A stretch of DNA of 64,000 bases from Roseovarius sp. (GCF_030373445.1 NZ_JAUCYU010000001.1:124001-188000), one strand, 5' to 3'; positions 25,247 to 33,427 are shown, numbered from the stretch's first letter. Notes: generated by a model not told the origin, from the letters alone. Made by a program: numbers and translations.

Positions 25247-26302
25247 ATGCCAGAACCCGCAGACCTGACGGCAGAGGACATCCGCGCCGCCCGCAAGGAC
25301 AACCCAAAAACCCGCGAACGCGACCTCGCCGCCAAGCTCGGTATCACCGAGGCACGGCTTGTCGCCGCCGATTGCGGCGCGGGCGTGACCCGCATCGACG
25401 CCCATCCCGACAGCATCATCGGCGCCGCGCTGAAACTGGGCGAGGTCATGGCCCTGACCCGGAACGAGTCCTGCGTGCATGAAAAGGTGGGGGTCTACGA
25501 CGATTACCACCCCGGCCCGCACGCCGCGATGACCCTGGCCGAGGATATCGACCTGCGGATGTTCCCCAAGCACTGGCAGCACGCCTTCATGGTCGAGAAG
25601 CCGGGCGAGAGCGGCCCCCGCCGCAGCCTGCAGGTGTTCGATGCCGCGGGCGACGCGGTGCACAAGATCTTCCTGCGCGACGCCTCGAACCACGACGCCT
25701 GGGAGGGGCTGAAGGCCGAGCTGGCGCTGGAGAACCAGTCGCCCGAGCAGCCGGTCGAACCCCGCCAGCCCGCCGAAACCCCGAAATCCGACCCGGCCAA
25801 GGCCGAGATCCTGCGCAAGGAATGGGCCCGGCTGACCGACACGCACCAGTTCCTGCGGCTCTGCTCGAAGCTGAAGATGAACCGCCTCGGCGCATACCGT
25901 ATCGCGGGCGAGCCGCTGGCCCGGCTGGTCGAACCCGGCGCCGTCGACATGGCGCTTCAGAAGCTGGCGACGGACGGCACCGAGGTAATGATCTTCACGG
26001 GCAACCGCGGCTGCATCCAGATCCATACCGGCCCGGTGAAGACGCTCAAGGCGATGGGGCCGTGGCAGAACGTGCTCGACCCCGGCTTCAACCTGCACCT
26101 GCGCCTCGACCACATCGCCGAGGTCTGGGCGGTCGACAAGCCGACCCAGCGCGGCGCGGCCGTTTCGCTCGAGGCGTTCGACGCCGAAAGCGGGCTGATC
26201 CTGCAGATCTTCGGCGTCGGCAAGGAAGGCCGCGACAGCCGCCCGGCCTGGCGCGAGCTGGTCGCCGGCCTGCCCTCTGCCCGGGCCGAGGAGCAGGCCT
26301 GA
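25247..26302 (+). CDS. hmuS: Haemin-degrading factor / haem chaperone HmuS
   Basis: A 351-residue cytoplasmic protein of the HemS/HmuS/ShuS family, made of two similar halves (about 20-165 and 185-345). It takes haem from the permease and may open the porphyrin ring. Conserved features include VMALTRNESCVHEKVGVYDDY, VHKIFLR and the second-half FTGNRGCIQIHTGPVKTLKAMGPWQNVLDPGFNLHL region. GAGG six bases before the ATG at 25247 sets the start. It overlaps hmuT by one base. Confidence 0.93.
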   Translation: MPEPADLTAEDIRAARKDNPKTRERDLAAKLGITEARLVAADCGAGVTRIDAHPDSIIGAALKLGEVMALTRNESCVHEKVGVYDDYHPGPHAAMTLAEDIDLRMFPKHWQHAFMVEKPGESGPRRSLQVFDAAGDAVHKIFLRDASNHDAWEGLKAELALENQSPEQPVEPRQPAETPKSDPAKAEILRKEWARLTDTHQFLRLCSKLKMNRLGAYRIAGEPLARLVEPGAVDMALQKLATDGTEVMIFTGNRGCIQIHTGPVKTLKAMGPWQNVLDPGFNLHLRLDHIAEVWAVDKPTQRGAAVSLEAFDAESGLILQIFGVGKEGRDSRPAWRELVAGLPSARAEEQA

Positions 26303-27189
26303 TGTTCGCCCCGAGATCCCGCGCCAGCGGCGCCCTGCTCGCCGCGCTTTCCGCCGCCCTGCTGGCCGTCATGGGCGCCATGACCCCGGCCCAGGGCGAC
26401 GACACCGGCCAGCCCGGCGTCCTGTCCATCGGCGGCTCGGTGACCGAGATCGTCTATGCGCTGGGCGAGGGCGACCGCCTCGTCGCCCGCGACACCACCT
26501 CCACCTTCCCGGTCGAGGCCAGGGCCCTGCCCGACGTGGGCTACATGCGCGCGCTGTCGCCCGAGGGGGTGCTGTCGGTCTCGCCCGGGCTGATCCTTTC
26601 GGAAGACGGCGCCGGCCCGCCCGAAACGATGGAGGTGCTGAACGCCTCCGGGGTCGAGATCGTCACCATTCCCAGCGTCGAGACCGGCCCCGGCATCGCC
26701 GACAAGATCCGCCGCGTGGGCGATGCGCTGGACGTCGCCGACAAGGCCGACGCGCTGGCCGCCAATGTCGAGGCCGAGATCGCCGCCGCCCGGTCGCGGG
26801 CCGAGGACCTGGCGGGCGATGCGCCCAAGCGGGTGCTCTTCGTGCTGTCCATGCAGGGCGGGCGCGTGATGGCCTCGGGCACCGGCACCGCGGCGGCCTC
26901 GATCATCGAGCTGGCGGGCGGCGTCAACGCCGTGACCGAGTTCGAGGGCTACAAGCCCATGACCGACGAGGCCGTCAGCCGCGCCGAGCCCGACGTGATC
27001 CTGATGATGGACCGCGGCGGCGACCATGCCATCGCCAACGAGGTGCTGTTCGGCATGCCCGCCTTCCAGCCCACCCCGGCCGCCGAGACCGGCGCGATCG
27101 TGCGGATGGACGGGCTGTTCCTGCTGGGCTTCGGGCCGCGCACCGCGAAGGCCGTCACCGACCTCAGCCAGCACCTCTACGGGTCCTGA
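26302..27189 (+). CDS. hmuT: Haem ABC transporter substrate-binding protein HmuT
   Basis: A periplasmic class III (FecB-like) binding protein of 295 residues. A signal peptide (ALLAALSAALLAVMGAM, cleavage near AQGDD) is followed by the first lobe (SIGGSVTEIVYALGEGDRLVARD), whose Tyr and Arg/Asp region contacts haem, and a second lobe with TGTAAASIIELAGG and FNAVTEF-like elements (GVNAVTEFEGYKPMTDE). It delivers haem to HmuUV. Start and stop overlap the neighbours' operon order hmuS-T-U-V. Confidence 0.92.
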   Translation: MFAPRSRASGALLAALSAALLAVMGAMTPAQGDDTGQPGVLSIGGSVTEIVYALGEGDRLVARDTTSTFPVEARALPDVGYMRALSPEGVLSVSPGLILSEDGAGPPETMEVLNASGVEIVTIPSVETGPGIADKIRRVGDALDVADKADALAANVEAEIAAARSRAEDLAGDAPKRVLFVLSMQGGRVMASGTGTAAASIIELAGGVNAVTEFEGYKPMTDEAVSRAEPDVILMMDRGGDHAIANEVLFGMPAFQPTPAAETGAIVRMDGLFLLGFGPRTAKAVTDLSQHLYGS

Positions 27190-27195
27190 TCCCCC

Positions 27196-28278
27196 ATGTC
27201 GGCCGCGAGCGAGACGCAAGCCGCCGCCGGACCCGCCCGCGCCCGTGATCGGCGCGCGCTGGCCCGGCAGGCGCATGTCTGGCTGGCCCTGCTGCTGCTG
27301 GGCTCCTGCGTCGCCAGCCTTGCCATCGGCGCCTCGGGCGCCTCGCTCTGGACGGCGCTGTGGCACATGGCCTCGGGCGAGCCTCTGACCCAGCTCGAGC
27401 GGGTCGTGCTGTTCGACATCCGCCTGCCCCGCACCCTGCTGGGCCTGCTGGTGGGCGCGGCACTGGCCGTCTCGGGCACCGTGCTTCAGGGGCTCTTCCG
27501 CAACCCGCTGGCCGATCCGGGCATCGTCGGCGTCAGCGCCGGCGCGGGCCTCGGCGCGATCGGTGCTATCGTCCTCGGCGCCTCGCTACCCGCCGCGATC
27601 CGGGGGGTCGCGGGCATGTACCTCGTGCCCATCGCCGCCTTCGCCGGAAGCTGGCTCTCGGTCATGCTGCTTTACGGCGTCGCCACCCATCGCGGCCGCA
27701 CCTCGGTGGCGACCATGCTGCTGGCGGGCCTCGCGCTGACGGCGCTGACCGGGGCGCTGGCGGGCATTCTCGTCTATGCCGCCGACGACCAGCAGCTGCG
27801 CGACCTGACATTCTGGCAGATGGGCTCGCTCGCCGGCGCCACGTGGTCTAAGATCGTCACCGCCGGCCCGCTAATCCTTCTGGCCCTGATCGGCGCCAGC
27901 ACCCTTGGCCGCGCGCTCAACGGGCTGGCCATGGGCGAGGCCACGGCGATGCATCTCGGCATCCACGTGCAGAAGGCCAAGAACCTCGCCGTGCTGGCCG
28001 TTGCCGCCGCCACCGGCGCGGCGGTCGCCGTTTCGGGCGGGATCGGCTTCGTCGGCATCGTCGTGCCCCACCTGCTGCGGCTGGCCACCGGGCCGGATCA
28101 CGGGCCGCTGCTGATCAACGCGGCCCTGCTGGGCGGCGCGCTGCTGATCTGGGCCGATGTCGCGGCCCGCGTCATCATCGCGCCCGCCGAACTGCCCATC
28201 GGCATCGTCACCGCCGTGCTTGGCGCGCCCGTCTTCCTGTGGATTCTCCTGCGCCGCCGCGGGGTGCTCGACCTGTGA
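27196..28278 (+). CDS. hmuU: Haem ABC transporter permease HmuU
   Basis: A FecCD/BtuC-type permease of 360 residues with about ten membrane helices. Diagnostic stretches are RLPRTLLGLLVGAALAVSG, LFRNPLADPGIVGVSAGAGL and GGIGFVGIVVPHLLRL. It carries haem across the inner membrane with HmuV as ATPase. It overlaps hmuV by four bases (GTGA), which indicates coupled translation. Confidence 0.94.
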   Translation: MSAASETQAAAGPARARDRRALARQAHVWLALLLLGSCVASLAIGASGASLWTALWHMASGEPLTQLERVVLFDIRLPRTLLGLLVGAALAVSGTVLQGLFRNPLADPGIVGVSAGAGLGAIGAIVLGASLPAAIRGVAGMYLVPIAAFAGSWLSVMLLYGVATHRGRTSVATMLLAGLALTALTGALAGILVYAADDQQLRDLTFWQMGSLAGATWSKIVTAGPLILLALIGASTLGRALNGLAMGEATAMHLGIHVQKAKNLAVLAVAAATGAAVAVSGGIGFVGIVVPHLLRLATGPDHGPLLINAALLGGALLIWADVAARVIIAPAELPIGIVTAVLGAPVFLWILLRRRGVLDL

Positions 28279-29063
28279 CGCTGCACGCCACCGATATCCG
28301 CCACGCCATCGGCCGCAAGATCATCCTCGACGGCATCGACCTCACCGCGCAGGCCGGCGCCGTGACCGCCATCGTCGGGCCCAACGGCTCGGGCAAGACC
28401 ACCCTGCTGCGCATCCTCACGGGCGAGGAGCGGGCCTCTGGCACCGTCACCCTCAACGGCACGCCGGTCAGCACGGCCAACGCCCCACGTCTTGCCACGA
28501 TGCGCGGTGTACTGCCCCAAGCCTCGCGCATCGCCTTTCCCTTCAAGGTGACGGAGGTGGTGCGCATCGGCCTGCACTCCGGCCCCCACGGGCGGCAGGA
28601 CGCGCTGGCCGACCGCGCGCTCGAGGCGGTGGGGCTCGACGGCTTCGCCGACCGCTTCTACCAGGAACTTTCAGGCGGCGAGCAGCAGCGGGTGCAACTG
28701 GCCCGCGTGCTGGCGCAGGTCTGGCAGCCGGTGCTGAACGGCGCGCCCTGCTGGCTGTTCCTCGACGAGCCGGTTGCCAGCCTCGATATCGGCCACCAGC
28801 TCGGCATCATGCAGCTTGCGCGCGACTATGCCCTTCGCGGCGGCGGCGTGATCGCGGTGATGCACGACCTGAACCTGACGGCCATGTTCGCCGACCTGAT
28901 CGCGGTGATGAAGGCCGGGCGCATCATCGCCCACGGCCCGCCCGAAACGGTGATGACCGACGCGGTGCTGTCCGACGCCTATGGCTGTCCGCTGCGCACC
29001 AGCACGCCGCCGCCCCGGGGCATGCGCTACGTCCTGCCCCAATCGGCCGGGCGGGCGCTCTGA
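28275..29063 (+). CDS. hmuV: Haem ABC transporter ATP-binding protein HmuV
   Basis: 262 residues: Walker A GPNGSGKTTL, signature LSGGEQQRVQLARVL, Walker B CWLFLDEPVASLD, and H-loop VIAVMHDLNL. The insertion WQPVLNGAPCW before Walker B is typical of HmuV. The start is GTG at 28275, which overlaps the hmuU stop and gives the standard MTLHATDIRH opening; a longer start inside hmuU is unlikely. Confidence 0.94.
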   Translation: MTLHATDIRHAIGRKIILDGIDLTAQAGAVTAIVGPNGSGKTTLLRILTGEERASGTVTLNGTPVSTANAPRLATMRGVLPQASRIAFPFKVTEVVRIGLHSGPHGRQDALADRALEAVGLDGFADRFYQELSGGEQQRVQLARVLAQVWQPVLNGAPCWLFLDEPVASLDIGHQLGIMQLARDYALRGGGVIAVMHDLNLTAMFADLIAVMKAGRIIAHGPPETVMTDAVLSDAYGCPLRTSTPPPRGMRYVLPQSAGRAL

Positions 29064-29137
29064 TGCAGAAAATTTCTGATTAATTTCCTTACGAAATCAA
29101 TACCTTACATTTTTTTCCGAAAGAAGTTCATTTCACA

Positions 29138-29163
29138 GGAACCTTTTTCATATTCGGCGCGTT
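29138..29163 (+). promoter_or_regulatory. EcfG-type (general stress) promoter of a candidate sRNA
   Basis: GGAAC (29138-29142), 17-bp spacer, CGTT (29160-29163), a perfect match to the alphaproteobacterial EcfG consensus. No gene of normal size follows on this strand; the RNA described next does. Confidence 0.7.
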
Positions 29164-29169
29164 GTATTT

Positions 29170-29300
29170 TCGACGTCGGAATGGAGAAAACGTTTCGACA
29201 GGATGTCTGCCCATCATCCCCAAATCCCAGGCAGACATTCAGCACCCTTCCTGTCCCTCGGGTGCCTGCCCCCGCCTTTATTTAAGGCGGGGGCCGCTTG
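29170..29300 (+). ncRNA. Candidate general-stress small RNA
   Basis: The ~130-nt transcript expected from the EcfG promoter holds three consecutive stems: ATGTCTGCC (29203-29211) / GGCAGACAT (29230-29238), GCACCC (29242-29247) / GGGTGC (29260-29265), and a terminator-like CCCCCGCCTT (29269-29278) / AAGGCGGGGG (29284-29293) followed by CCGCTTGTTTCC. A 34-codon frame from ATG 29182 runs through all three stems with a poor ribosome site and an ordinary Pro-rich composition, so a non-coding role is favoured. The last hairpin also closes hmuSTUV. The region 29064-29137 before it is AT-rich and shows no other feature. Confidence 0.5.
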
Positions 29301-29349
29301 TTTCCGGGGGGGGGGTCCTCGCCGGGCGTGCTGTCCCGGCCCGCCACCC

Positions 29350-30081
29350 TCAGATCAGCGGCCGCCGTTTCACGTCCGAATCCGGGTCCCGATGCGCCAG
29401 GCCGGCCAGCGCCTCGTAATCCCGGATCTCCATGTCGCCGTTCTTCCAGTTCAGGATCCCCCGGTCGCGCAGCCCCTTCAGCGTCTTGTTGGTGTGCACC
29501 ACCGACAGGCCCAGCGCGTCGGCCAGGTCCTTCTGCGTGTAGGGCAGCTTCATCCACGGCCCGCTCGACATGCCCAGTGCCACCGCCCGGTCATAAAGCC
29601 GCAACAGCCCCGTCGCCAGCCGCTGCTCGGCCGGCATGCGCCCTACCACGGCCAGCTGCTCGCCCAGGAAATGCTCCTCCAGCGCGGCGATCCATGTCAG
29701 GTCATAGGCCCGCTCCGGATGATCCTGGAACAGCCGCCACAGCGACCGGCGGTCGAAGACGCAGAGCTTCATCGAGGTGGTCGATTCGACCGAGTGCTGC
29801 ATCTGGTCCATCACGCCCGCCTGAAGCCCGATGAAATCGCCGGGCATGACAAAGCTGATCACCTGCCGCTCGCCATCCTCGAGCGTCTTGTAACGCAGGC
29901 CCATACCGTCGAGCACGGTGAACAATTGCGGGCTGTTCGAGCCTTCCAGCATAAGGGTCGTGCCCGGGTCGACGTTCAGTTCCCCGGTCTTGAATTCCTG
30001 CATGAAATCAAGCTCGGCCTCGGTCATAGGCAGGAAGATGGGTCGCTTGCGCAACCAGCAGTTTCGGCAATCCGTAACCAT
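29350..30081 (-). CDS. Crp/Fnr family transcriptional regulator
   Basis: 243 residues: a cyclic-nucleotide-binding-type sensory domain (about 25-150) with jelly-roll motifs (MPGDFIGLQAG), a long dimer helix and a C-terminal winged helix with recognition region YTQKDLADALGLSVVHTNKTLKGL. An N-terminal CRNC pair is present, but not the four-Cys cluster of oxygen-sensing FNR. It belongs to the FnrL/FixK-like outgroup with unknown signal. The ATG at 30081 is chosen over a TTG further upstream. Confidence 0.85.
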   Translation of the reverse strand: MVTDCRNCWLRKRPIFLPMTEAELDFMQEFKTGELNVDPGTTLMLEGSNSPQLFTVLDGMGLRYKTLEDGERQVISFVMPGDFIGLQAGVMDQMQHSVESTTSMKLCVFDRRSLWRLFQDHPERAYDLTWIAALEEHFLGEQLAVVGRMPAEQRLATGLLRLYDRAVALGMSSGPWMKLPYTQKDLADALGLSVVHTNKTLKGLRDRGILNWKNGDMEIRDYEALAGLAHRDPDSDVKRRPLI

Positions 30082-30168
30082 CGGCGAATTTTCCCCTTTT
30101 CCTATGTCATAGTTTAATGCACCCAAAAATTTAAACGGTATTTTATCCTTATGTTTGGAGACGACCTC

Positions 30169-30567
30169 ATGAATGAACGGCCCGATGATTCCCGGTGCTC
30201 AGCGCCGGATCAGTCGGCCCCCGTCTACCTTGTGCTTGAGCGCAATTCCCTGATTGCAGAGGATATTGCCGGCTCGCTCAGGGCAGCTGGCCCGTGCGAA
30301 ATCATCCGCATCGCATCGACGGAAGAGATGTCCACCCGCCTTGCCGCGCACGAGAACATCTCGGCGGCGTTCCTTGAAATGAACTATGCCCAGGTGGTCG
30401 AGACCGGGCTGGCGGAGACGCTCAGAACCTGCGGCACGCAGATCGTCCTCACCGCCGGCGAGGACGATGAGGAGCGCGTGCGCAGCCTTGGCTGGAACAT
30501 GCTGATCCGGCCCTTCACGGACGAGATGATCCGCCACGCCATCCGCCCGCGCAAAACCGGCGACTGA
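30169..30567 (+). CDS. Receiver-like (pseudo-receiver) single-domain protein
   Basis: 132 residues, almost entirely one response-regulator receiver fold (VYLVLERNSLIAEDIAGSLRAAG to LIRPFTDEMIRHAI). The key sites are altered: the phosphoacceptor position reads AAFLEMNY, with Glu where Asp is expected, and the conserved Lys of the KP motif is Arg (IRPF). The protein therefore may be constitutively active-like or a non-phosphorylated binder. GGAG eight bases before ATG 30169 sets the start. It neighbours the stress-response cluster but no EcfG motif was found in front of it. Confidence 0.65.
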   Translation: MNERPDDSRCSAPDQSAPVYLVLERNSLIAEDIAGSLRAAGPCEIIRIASTEEMSTRLAAHENISAAFLEMNYAQVVETGLAETLRTCGTQIVLTAGEDDEERVRSLGWNMLIRPFTDEMIRHAIRPRKTGD

Positions 30568-30587
30568 GACCGCTTAACTGAGACCGC

Positions 30588-30965
30588 TTACGGGTCGGGG
30601 TTCGGGTTCCGCGGCGCCCGTGCCGCGCGCCCGGCCTGCATTCCCATGGCGAACCCCTCGATGATCCCCACGATGGTCGAGGTATGGCCCGTCGCGCCCG
30701 CCGGCGCGACCGTGGCGGCAGCCGCCCTGCGCACGGGAACCCGCGAGCGGCTCAGCAGGAAGCAGATGCCGGCCAGCAGCACGAACAGGCCCCCGATCGC
30801 AGCGTTGGCAATGATCGCGCCGTGTTCGGCCTCGATCACAAGCCATAGGGCCGCGCCAAGAAATCCGCTTCCGACCAGAACGAGAATCATGCCCACGAGA
30901 TTGAACGCGAAAGCGCGCGCCGCAGCGCGCGCCTGAATTTCGATCGTGGCGGGAATTCCAAACAT
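30588..30965 (-). CDS. Holin-superfamily-like (DUF1469-type) membrane protein
   Basis: 125 residues with two membrane helices (about 18-45 and 50-72) and a basic, Ala/Pro-rich cytoplasmic tail, resembling the putative actinobacterial/phage-holin III superfamily often paired with DUF883 genes. There is no evidence of phage around it. It follows the DUF883 gene by three bases and shares its EcfG-type promoter, so a stress-related envelope role is likely. Confidence 0.65.
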   Translation of the reverse strand: MFGIPATIEIQARAAARAFAFNLVGMILVLVGSGFLGAALWLVIEAEHGAIIANAAIGGLFVLLAGICFLLSRSRVPVRRAAAATVAPAGATGHTSTIVGIIEGFAMGMQAGRAARAPRNPNPDP

Positions 30966-30968
30966 CCC

Positions 30969-31295
30969 TTACCTCCGGCTCGTCAGCATTCCCAGCATGA
31001 AGCCCACACCCACGGCCACGGCCATCGACGTCGCCGGCTGCGCCCGCACCGTGTCGGCCGCGTACTGACCGGCCCGCTCGGCCTGGTCGCGCGCGGCGTT
31101 GAACTGTGCCTCGCCCGCGTCATAGGCCTCGTGCGCCTTGCGCCGCGCCCCGTTGATGGCGGCGTTCTTGGAGTTGACGCCAAGCTCGCCCAGCGTCTTG
31201 GTCAGCGCTGAGACATCCTTTTTCAGGGTCGCGATCTGCGCAGAGAGATCGTCGAGTTCGCTCTTGGGAGTGTCAGTCGTGTCAGCCCGTGCCAT
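30969..31295 (-). CDS. DUF883 (ElaB/YqjD-like) membrane-anchored protein
   Basis: 108 residues: an amphipathic coiled-coil region (ELDDLSAQIATLKKDVSAL), a second helix rich in Ala/Gln, and a C-terminal tail anchor AVGVGFMLGMLTSRR, the layout of ElaB/YqjD proteins, which tether ribosomes in E. coli at stationary phase. GGAGG seven bases before ATG 31295 supports this start. A perfect EcfG-type promoter lies upstream at 31365-31341, consistent with induction by stress. Confidence 0.82.
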   Translation of the reverse strand: MARADTTDTPKSELDDLSAQIATLKKDVSALTKTLGELGVNSKNAAINGARRKAHEAYDAGEAQFNAARDQAERAGQYAADTVRAQPATSMAVAVGVGFMLGMLTSRR

Positions 31296-31340
31296 GTCGG
31301 CCTCCTTTTCCCGTGAATTGCGTGGTCCATTCCCCGCGTC

Positions 31341-31365
31341 AACGCGTGAGCGCGCCACAGGTTCC
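31341..31365 (-). promoter_or_regulatory. EcfG-type promoter of the DUF883-holin operon
   Basis: Reading leftward, GGAAC (31365-31361), 16-bp spacer, CGTT (31344-31341). This matches the GGAAC-N16/17-CGTT consensus exactly. Confidence 0.75.
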
Positions 31366-31425
31366 TGCCATTCCGAAGGGTGCGTCAATTTGGAACAACA
31401 TACTGCCCCGGCGGAAATTTTTTTG

Positions 31426-31451
31426 GGAACCAATCGCCCGGCACGACGGTT
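31426..31451 (+). promoter_or_regulatory. Probable EcfG-type promoter of the DUF1328 gene
   Basis: GGAAC (31426-31430), 17-bp spacer, GGTT (31448-31451), one mismatch in the -10. It points at the small gene 57 bases downstream. Confidence 0.5.
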
Positions 31452-31507
31452 GACCAGCCATCAACTGCAAGACGAACCAAGGTAACCAATTCAAAGGAGT
31501 TTTTCCG

Positions 31508-31669
31508 ATGCTGTACTGGGCACTTGTATTTTTCGTCGTCGCAATCGTCGCCGCCGTCTTCGGCTTCGGCGGGATCGCATCCGCGTCGGCAGGGATCGCG
31601 CAGATCCTGTTCTTCGTGTTACTCGTGCTGTTCCTCGGCGCCCTCATCATGCGCGCCGTCCGCAGCTGA
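31508..31669 (+). CDS. DUF1328 (YtjA-like) small membrane protein
   Basis: 53 residues starting [24 protein letters not shown], then [17 protein letters not shown]: two membrane helices, the full length of the DUF1328 family. Function is unknown; relatives are commonly stress-induced. AAAGGAGTTTTTCCG precedes the ATG. It sits divergently from DUF883 with its own probable EcfG promoter. Confidence 0.88.
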   Translation: MLYWALVFFVVAIVAAVFGFGGIASASAGIAQILFFVLLVLFLGALIMRAVRS

Positions 31670-31681
31670 CGGACCGGAACG

Positions 31682-31714
31682 AAAAAGACCTGCGCGCCGC
31701 ATCCGGCGCGCAGG
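31682..31714 (-). terminator. Intrinsic terminator of phyR
   Basis: On the minus strand a 10-bp GC stem (CCTGCGCGCC / GGCGCGCAGG, loop GGATGC) is followed by TCTTTTTC. It lies 29 bases past the phyR stop and also faces the end of the DUF1328 gene. Confidence 0.7.
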
Positions 31715-31742
31715 CCCCCAATCACGTCAGACGGCCCTTCCC

Positions 31743-32555
31743 TCAGGCCTGAAGCGTTTCCGTACTCGAGAAGAACATCGCCTGGCTCACGGCAGACTGA
31801 ACCTGGTCTTCCGAATATGGCTTGGTGATCAGAAAAGCAGGTTCCGGCCGTTCGCCCGTCAGCAGGCGTTCGGGGAAGGCGGTGATGAACACCACGGGCA
31901 CCTCGTCCATCTGCCCGAGGATATCGTTGACCGCGTCGATCCCCGAGGATTTGTCGGCAAGCTGGATATCGGCCAGGATCATGTCCGGCGGCGTCTGCTT
32001 GGCCAGCTTCACGGCCTGGTCGCGTGTCCGGGCGATGCCGGTCACCTCGTGGCCCATGCTTTCGACGATCGAGGAGATGTCCATCGCGATGATCGCCTCG
32101 TCCTCGATGACCATGATCCGCCCGCGCACCGCGTCAGACATCTCGCGGCGGGCGATCGACAGAAGCTCGGCCGCCTCGTCGGGGCTGACGTCGATGATGT
32201 CTGCGATCTGCTCGGTGCGGAACCCTTCGAGGCTTTGCAGAAGCAGCGCCTCGCGCGTGTTGCGGGTCAGGCCCGAAAGGCGCCACTGCGCCCGGCTCTC
32301 GGCGGAATCGAGGTTGCCGCCCTCGTCCACGGGGGCGCCGGAGGAGACCCAGATGTCGTGAAATGCCCGGAACAGCGCTGTCTTCGGCGCCCGGTCGTCG
32401 GTAAAGACTTCCTGATTCTCAAGCAGCGCCTCAAGCGTGGCGGCGGCGTAGTTGTCTCCGGTATTCTGACTGCCTGTCAGCGCCCTCGCGTATCGCCGGA
32501 GATACGGCAATTCCTGCGCAATGCGCGTTGTTACATCAGGATTGCTGTCCATCAT
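31743..32555 (-). CDS. phyR: General stress response regulator PhyR
   Basis: An anti-anti-sigma factor. The N-terminal half (to ~130) mimics an ECF sigma factor (RIAQELPYLRRYARALTG; LSGLTRNTREALLLQSLEGF; TEQIADIIDVSPDEAAELL). The C-terminal half is a receiver with acidic pocket VIEDEA, phosphoacceptor Asp in ILADIQLAD and Lys in ITKPYS. When phosphorylated, PhyR binds NepR and frees the EcfG sigma factor. ATG at 32555, or the next codon, has GAGGG eight bases upstream. It is divergent from nepR-ecfG with an EcfG-type promoter of its own, which implies autoregulation. Confidence 0.95.
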   Translation of the reverse strand: MMDSNPDVTTRIAQELPYLRRYARALTGSQNTGDNYAAATLEALLENQEVFTDDRAPKTALFRAFHDIWVSSGAPVDEGGNLDSAESRAQWRLSGLTRNTREALLLQSLEGFRTEQIADIIDVSPDEAAELLSIARREMSDAVRGRIMVIEDEAIIAMDISSIVESMGHEVTGIARTRDQAVKLAKQTPPDMILADIQLADKSSGIDAVNDILGQMDEVPVVFITAFPERLLTGERPEPAFLITKPYSEDQVQSAVSQAMFFSSTETLQA

Positions 32556-32599
32556 CGATATTTCCCTCGGGTGTCCTCTAAAAAATGTGGTCGTTGCAT

Positions 32600-32624
32600 G
32601 GAACCAAACGCATATCTTTAGGTT
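32600..32624 (+). promoter_or_regulatory. EcfG-type promoter of nepR-ecfG
   Basis: GGAAC (32600-32604), 16-bp spacer, GGTT (32621-32624). It interlocks with the opposite phyR promoter. Confidence 0.7.
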
Positions 32625-32631
32625 ATGTTCC
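32607..32631 (-). promoter_or_regulatory. EcfG-type promoter of phyR
   Basis: Reading leftward, GGAAC (32631-32627), 16-bp spacer, CGTT (32610-32607), a perfect consensus. Its -10 lies inside the spacer of the nepR promoter, and the nepR -10 lies inside its spacer. Confidence 0.75.
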
Positions 32632-32681
32632 AGATCAGGTGCAAAAAAGCGCCTGAGGGCTTGTGCGGAAAATCGGGTACT

Positions 32682-32876
32682 ATGGCGAAGACTAGCAGGA
32701 TCGACAAAGTGGATCAGCAGATAGACGATAACTTGCGGCGTGTATACACGGAAGCGTTCGAGGAACCTGTTCCCGAACGCTTTACGAAGCTGCTCGACCA
32801 GCTTCGTGCCAAAGAGCAAGAGAGCAGTTCTACGCGGAATCGGGACACCAGAACCAAGACCGAGGATGACGCGTGA
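32682..32876 (+). CDS. nepR: Anti-sigma factor NepR
   Basis: 64 residues with the NepR core (VDQQIDDNLRRVYTEAFEEP, VPERFTKLLDQL): two short helices joined by a linker and flanked by disordered tails. It holds EcfG inactive until PhyR-P takes it away. ATG 32682 is the usual NepR-sized start; upstream residues in frame look non-coding. Its stop overlaps the GTG of ecfG. Confidence 0.9.
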   Translation: MAKTSRIDKVDQQIDDNLRRVYTEAFEEPVPERFTKLLDQLRAKEQESSSTRNRDTRTKTEDDA

Positions 32877-33427
32877 CAACTCACAAAGACCCGAGGGAAG
32901 AGCTGATCGAGCATCTTCCCGCCATGCGTGCGTTCGCTTTCAGCCTGTCGCACAATGCATCGTCCGCCGACGACCTCGTACAGGACGCGGTCGTCAAGGC
33001 CTGGGATAACTTCGACAAGTTCCAGACCGGCACCAATCTCAGGGCGTGGCTTTTCACGATCCTGCGCAACACCTACTACTCCCAGCACCGCAAGCGCCGC
33101 CGCGAGGTCGAAGACCCCGAGGGCATCATGGCCGCGTCGATGTCGCAGAAGCCCGACCATGACGGCCGCCTTGCCATGACCGATTTCCGCGAGGCTTTCG
33201 CACAGCTCACCGCGGAACAGCGCGAGGTTTTGGTTCTTGTGGGCGCAGAGGGGTTTTCCTACGAGGAAGCTGCTGATATGTGCAACTGCGCGGTCGGCAC
33301 CATCAAGAGCCGGGCGAACCGGGCGCGCAAGCGTCTGGCGGAATTGATGCACCTCGACGATGACAGTGAACTCGAAATGACGGATTCAGCAACATTGGCG
33401 GTGGTCAACGGAAAGCCATCCGTATGA
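32873..33427 (+). CDS. ecfG: EcfG-family RNA polymerase sigma factor (general stress)
   Basis: 184 residues. Sigma region 2 (about 10-80) has [28 protein letters not shown] and region 4 (about 115-165) has [26 protein letters not shown] and [19 protein letters not shown]. These are typical of ECF15/EcfG. The GTG start at 32873 overlaps the nepR stop, and its own stop overlaps the kinase start, so the three are translated as a unit. Its target promoters (GGAAC-N16/17-CGTT) are abundant around the locus. Confidence 0.94.
   Translation: MTTHKDPREELIEHLPAMRAFAFSLSHNASSADDLVQDAVVKAWDNFDKFQTGTNLRAWLFTILRNTYYSQHRKRRREVEDPEGIMAASMSQKPDHDGRLAMTDFREAFAQLTAEQREVLVLVGAEGFSYEEAADMCNCAVGTIKSRANRARKRLAELMHLDDDSELEMTDSATLAVVNGKPSV

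Noticed and set aside
30588..30965. Prophage holin
   Set aside because: No phage genes around it; it is paired with DUF883 under a stress promoter, so the holin label reflects fold similarity only.
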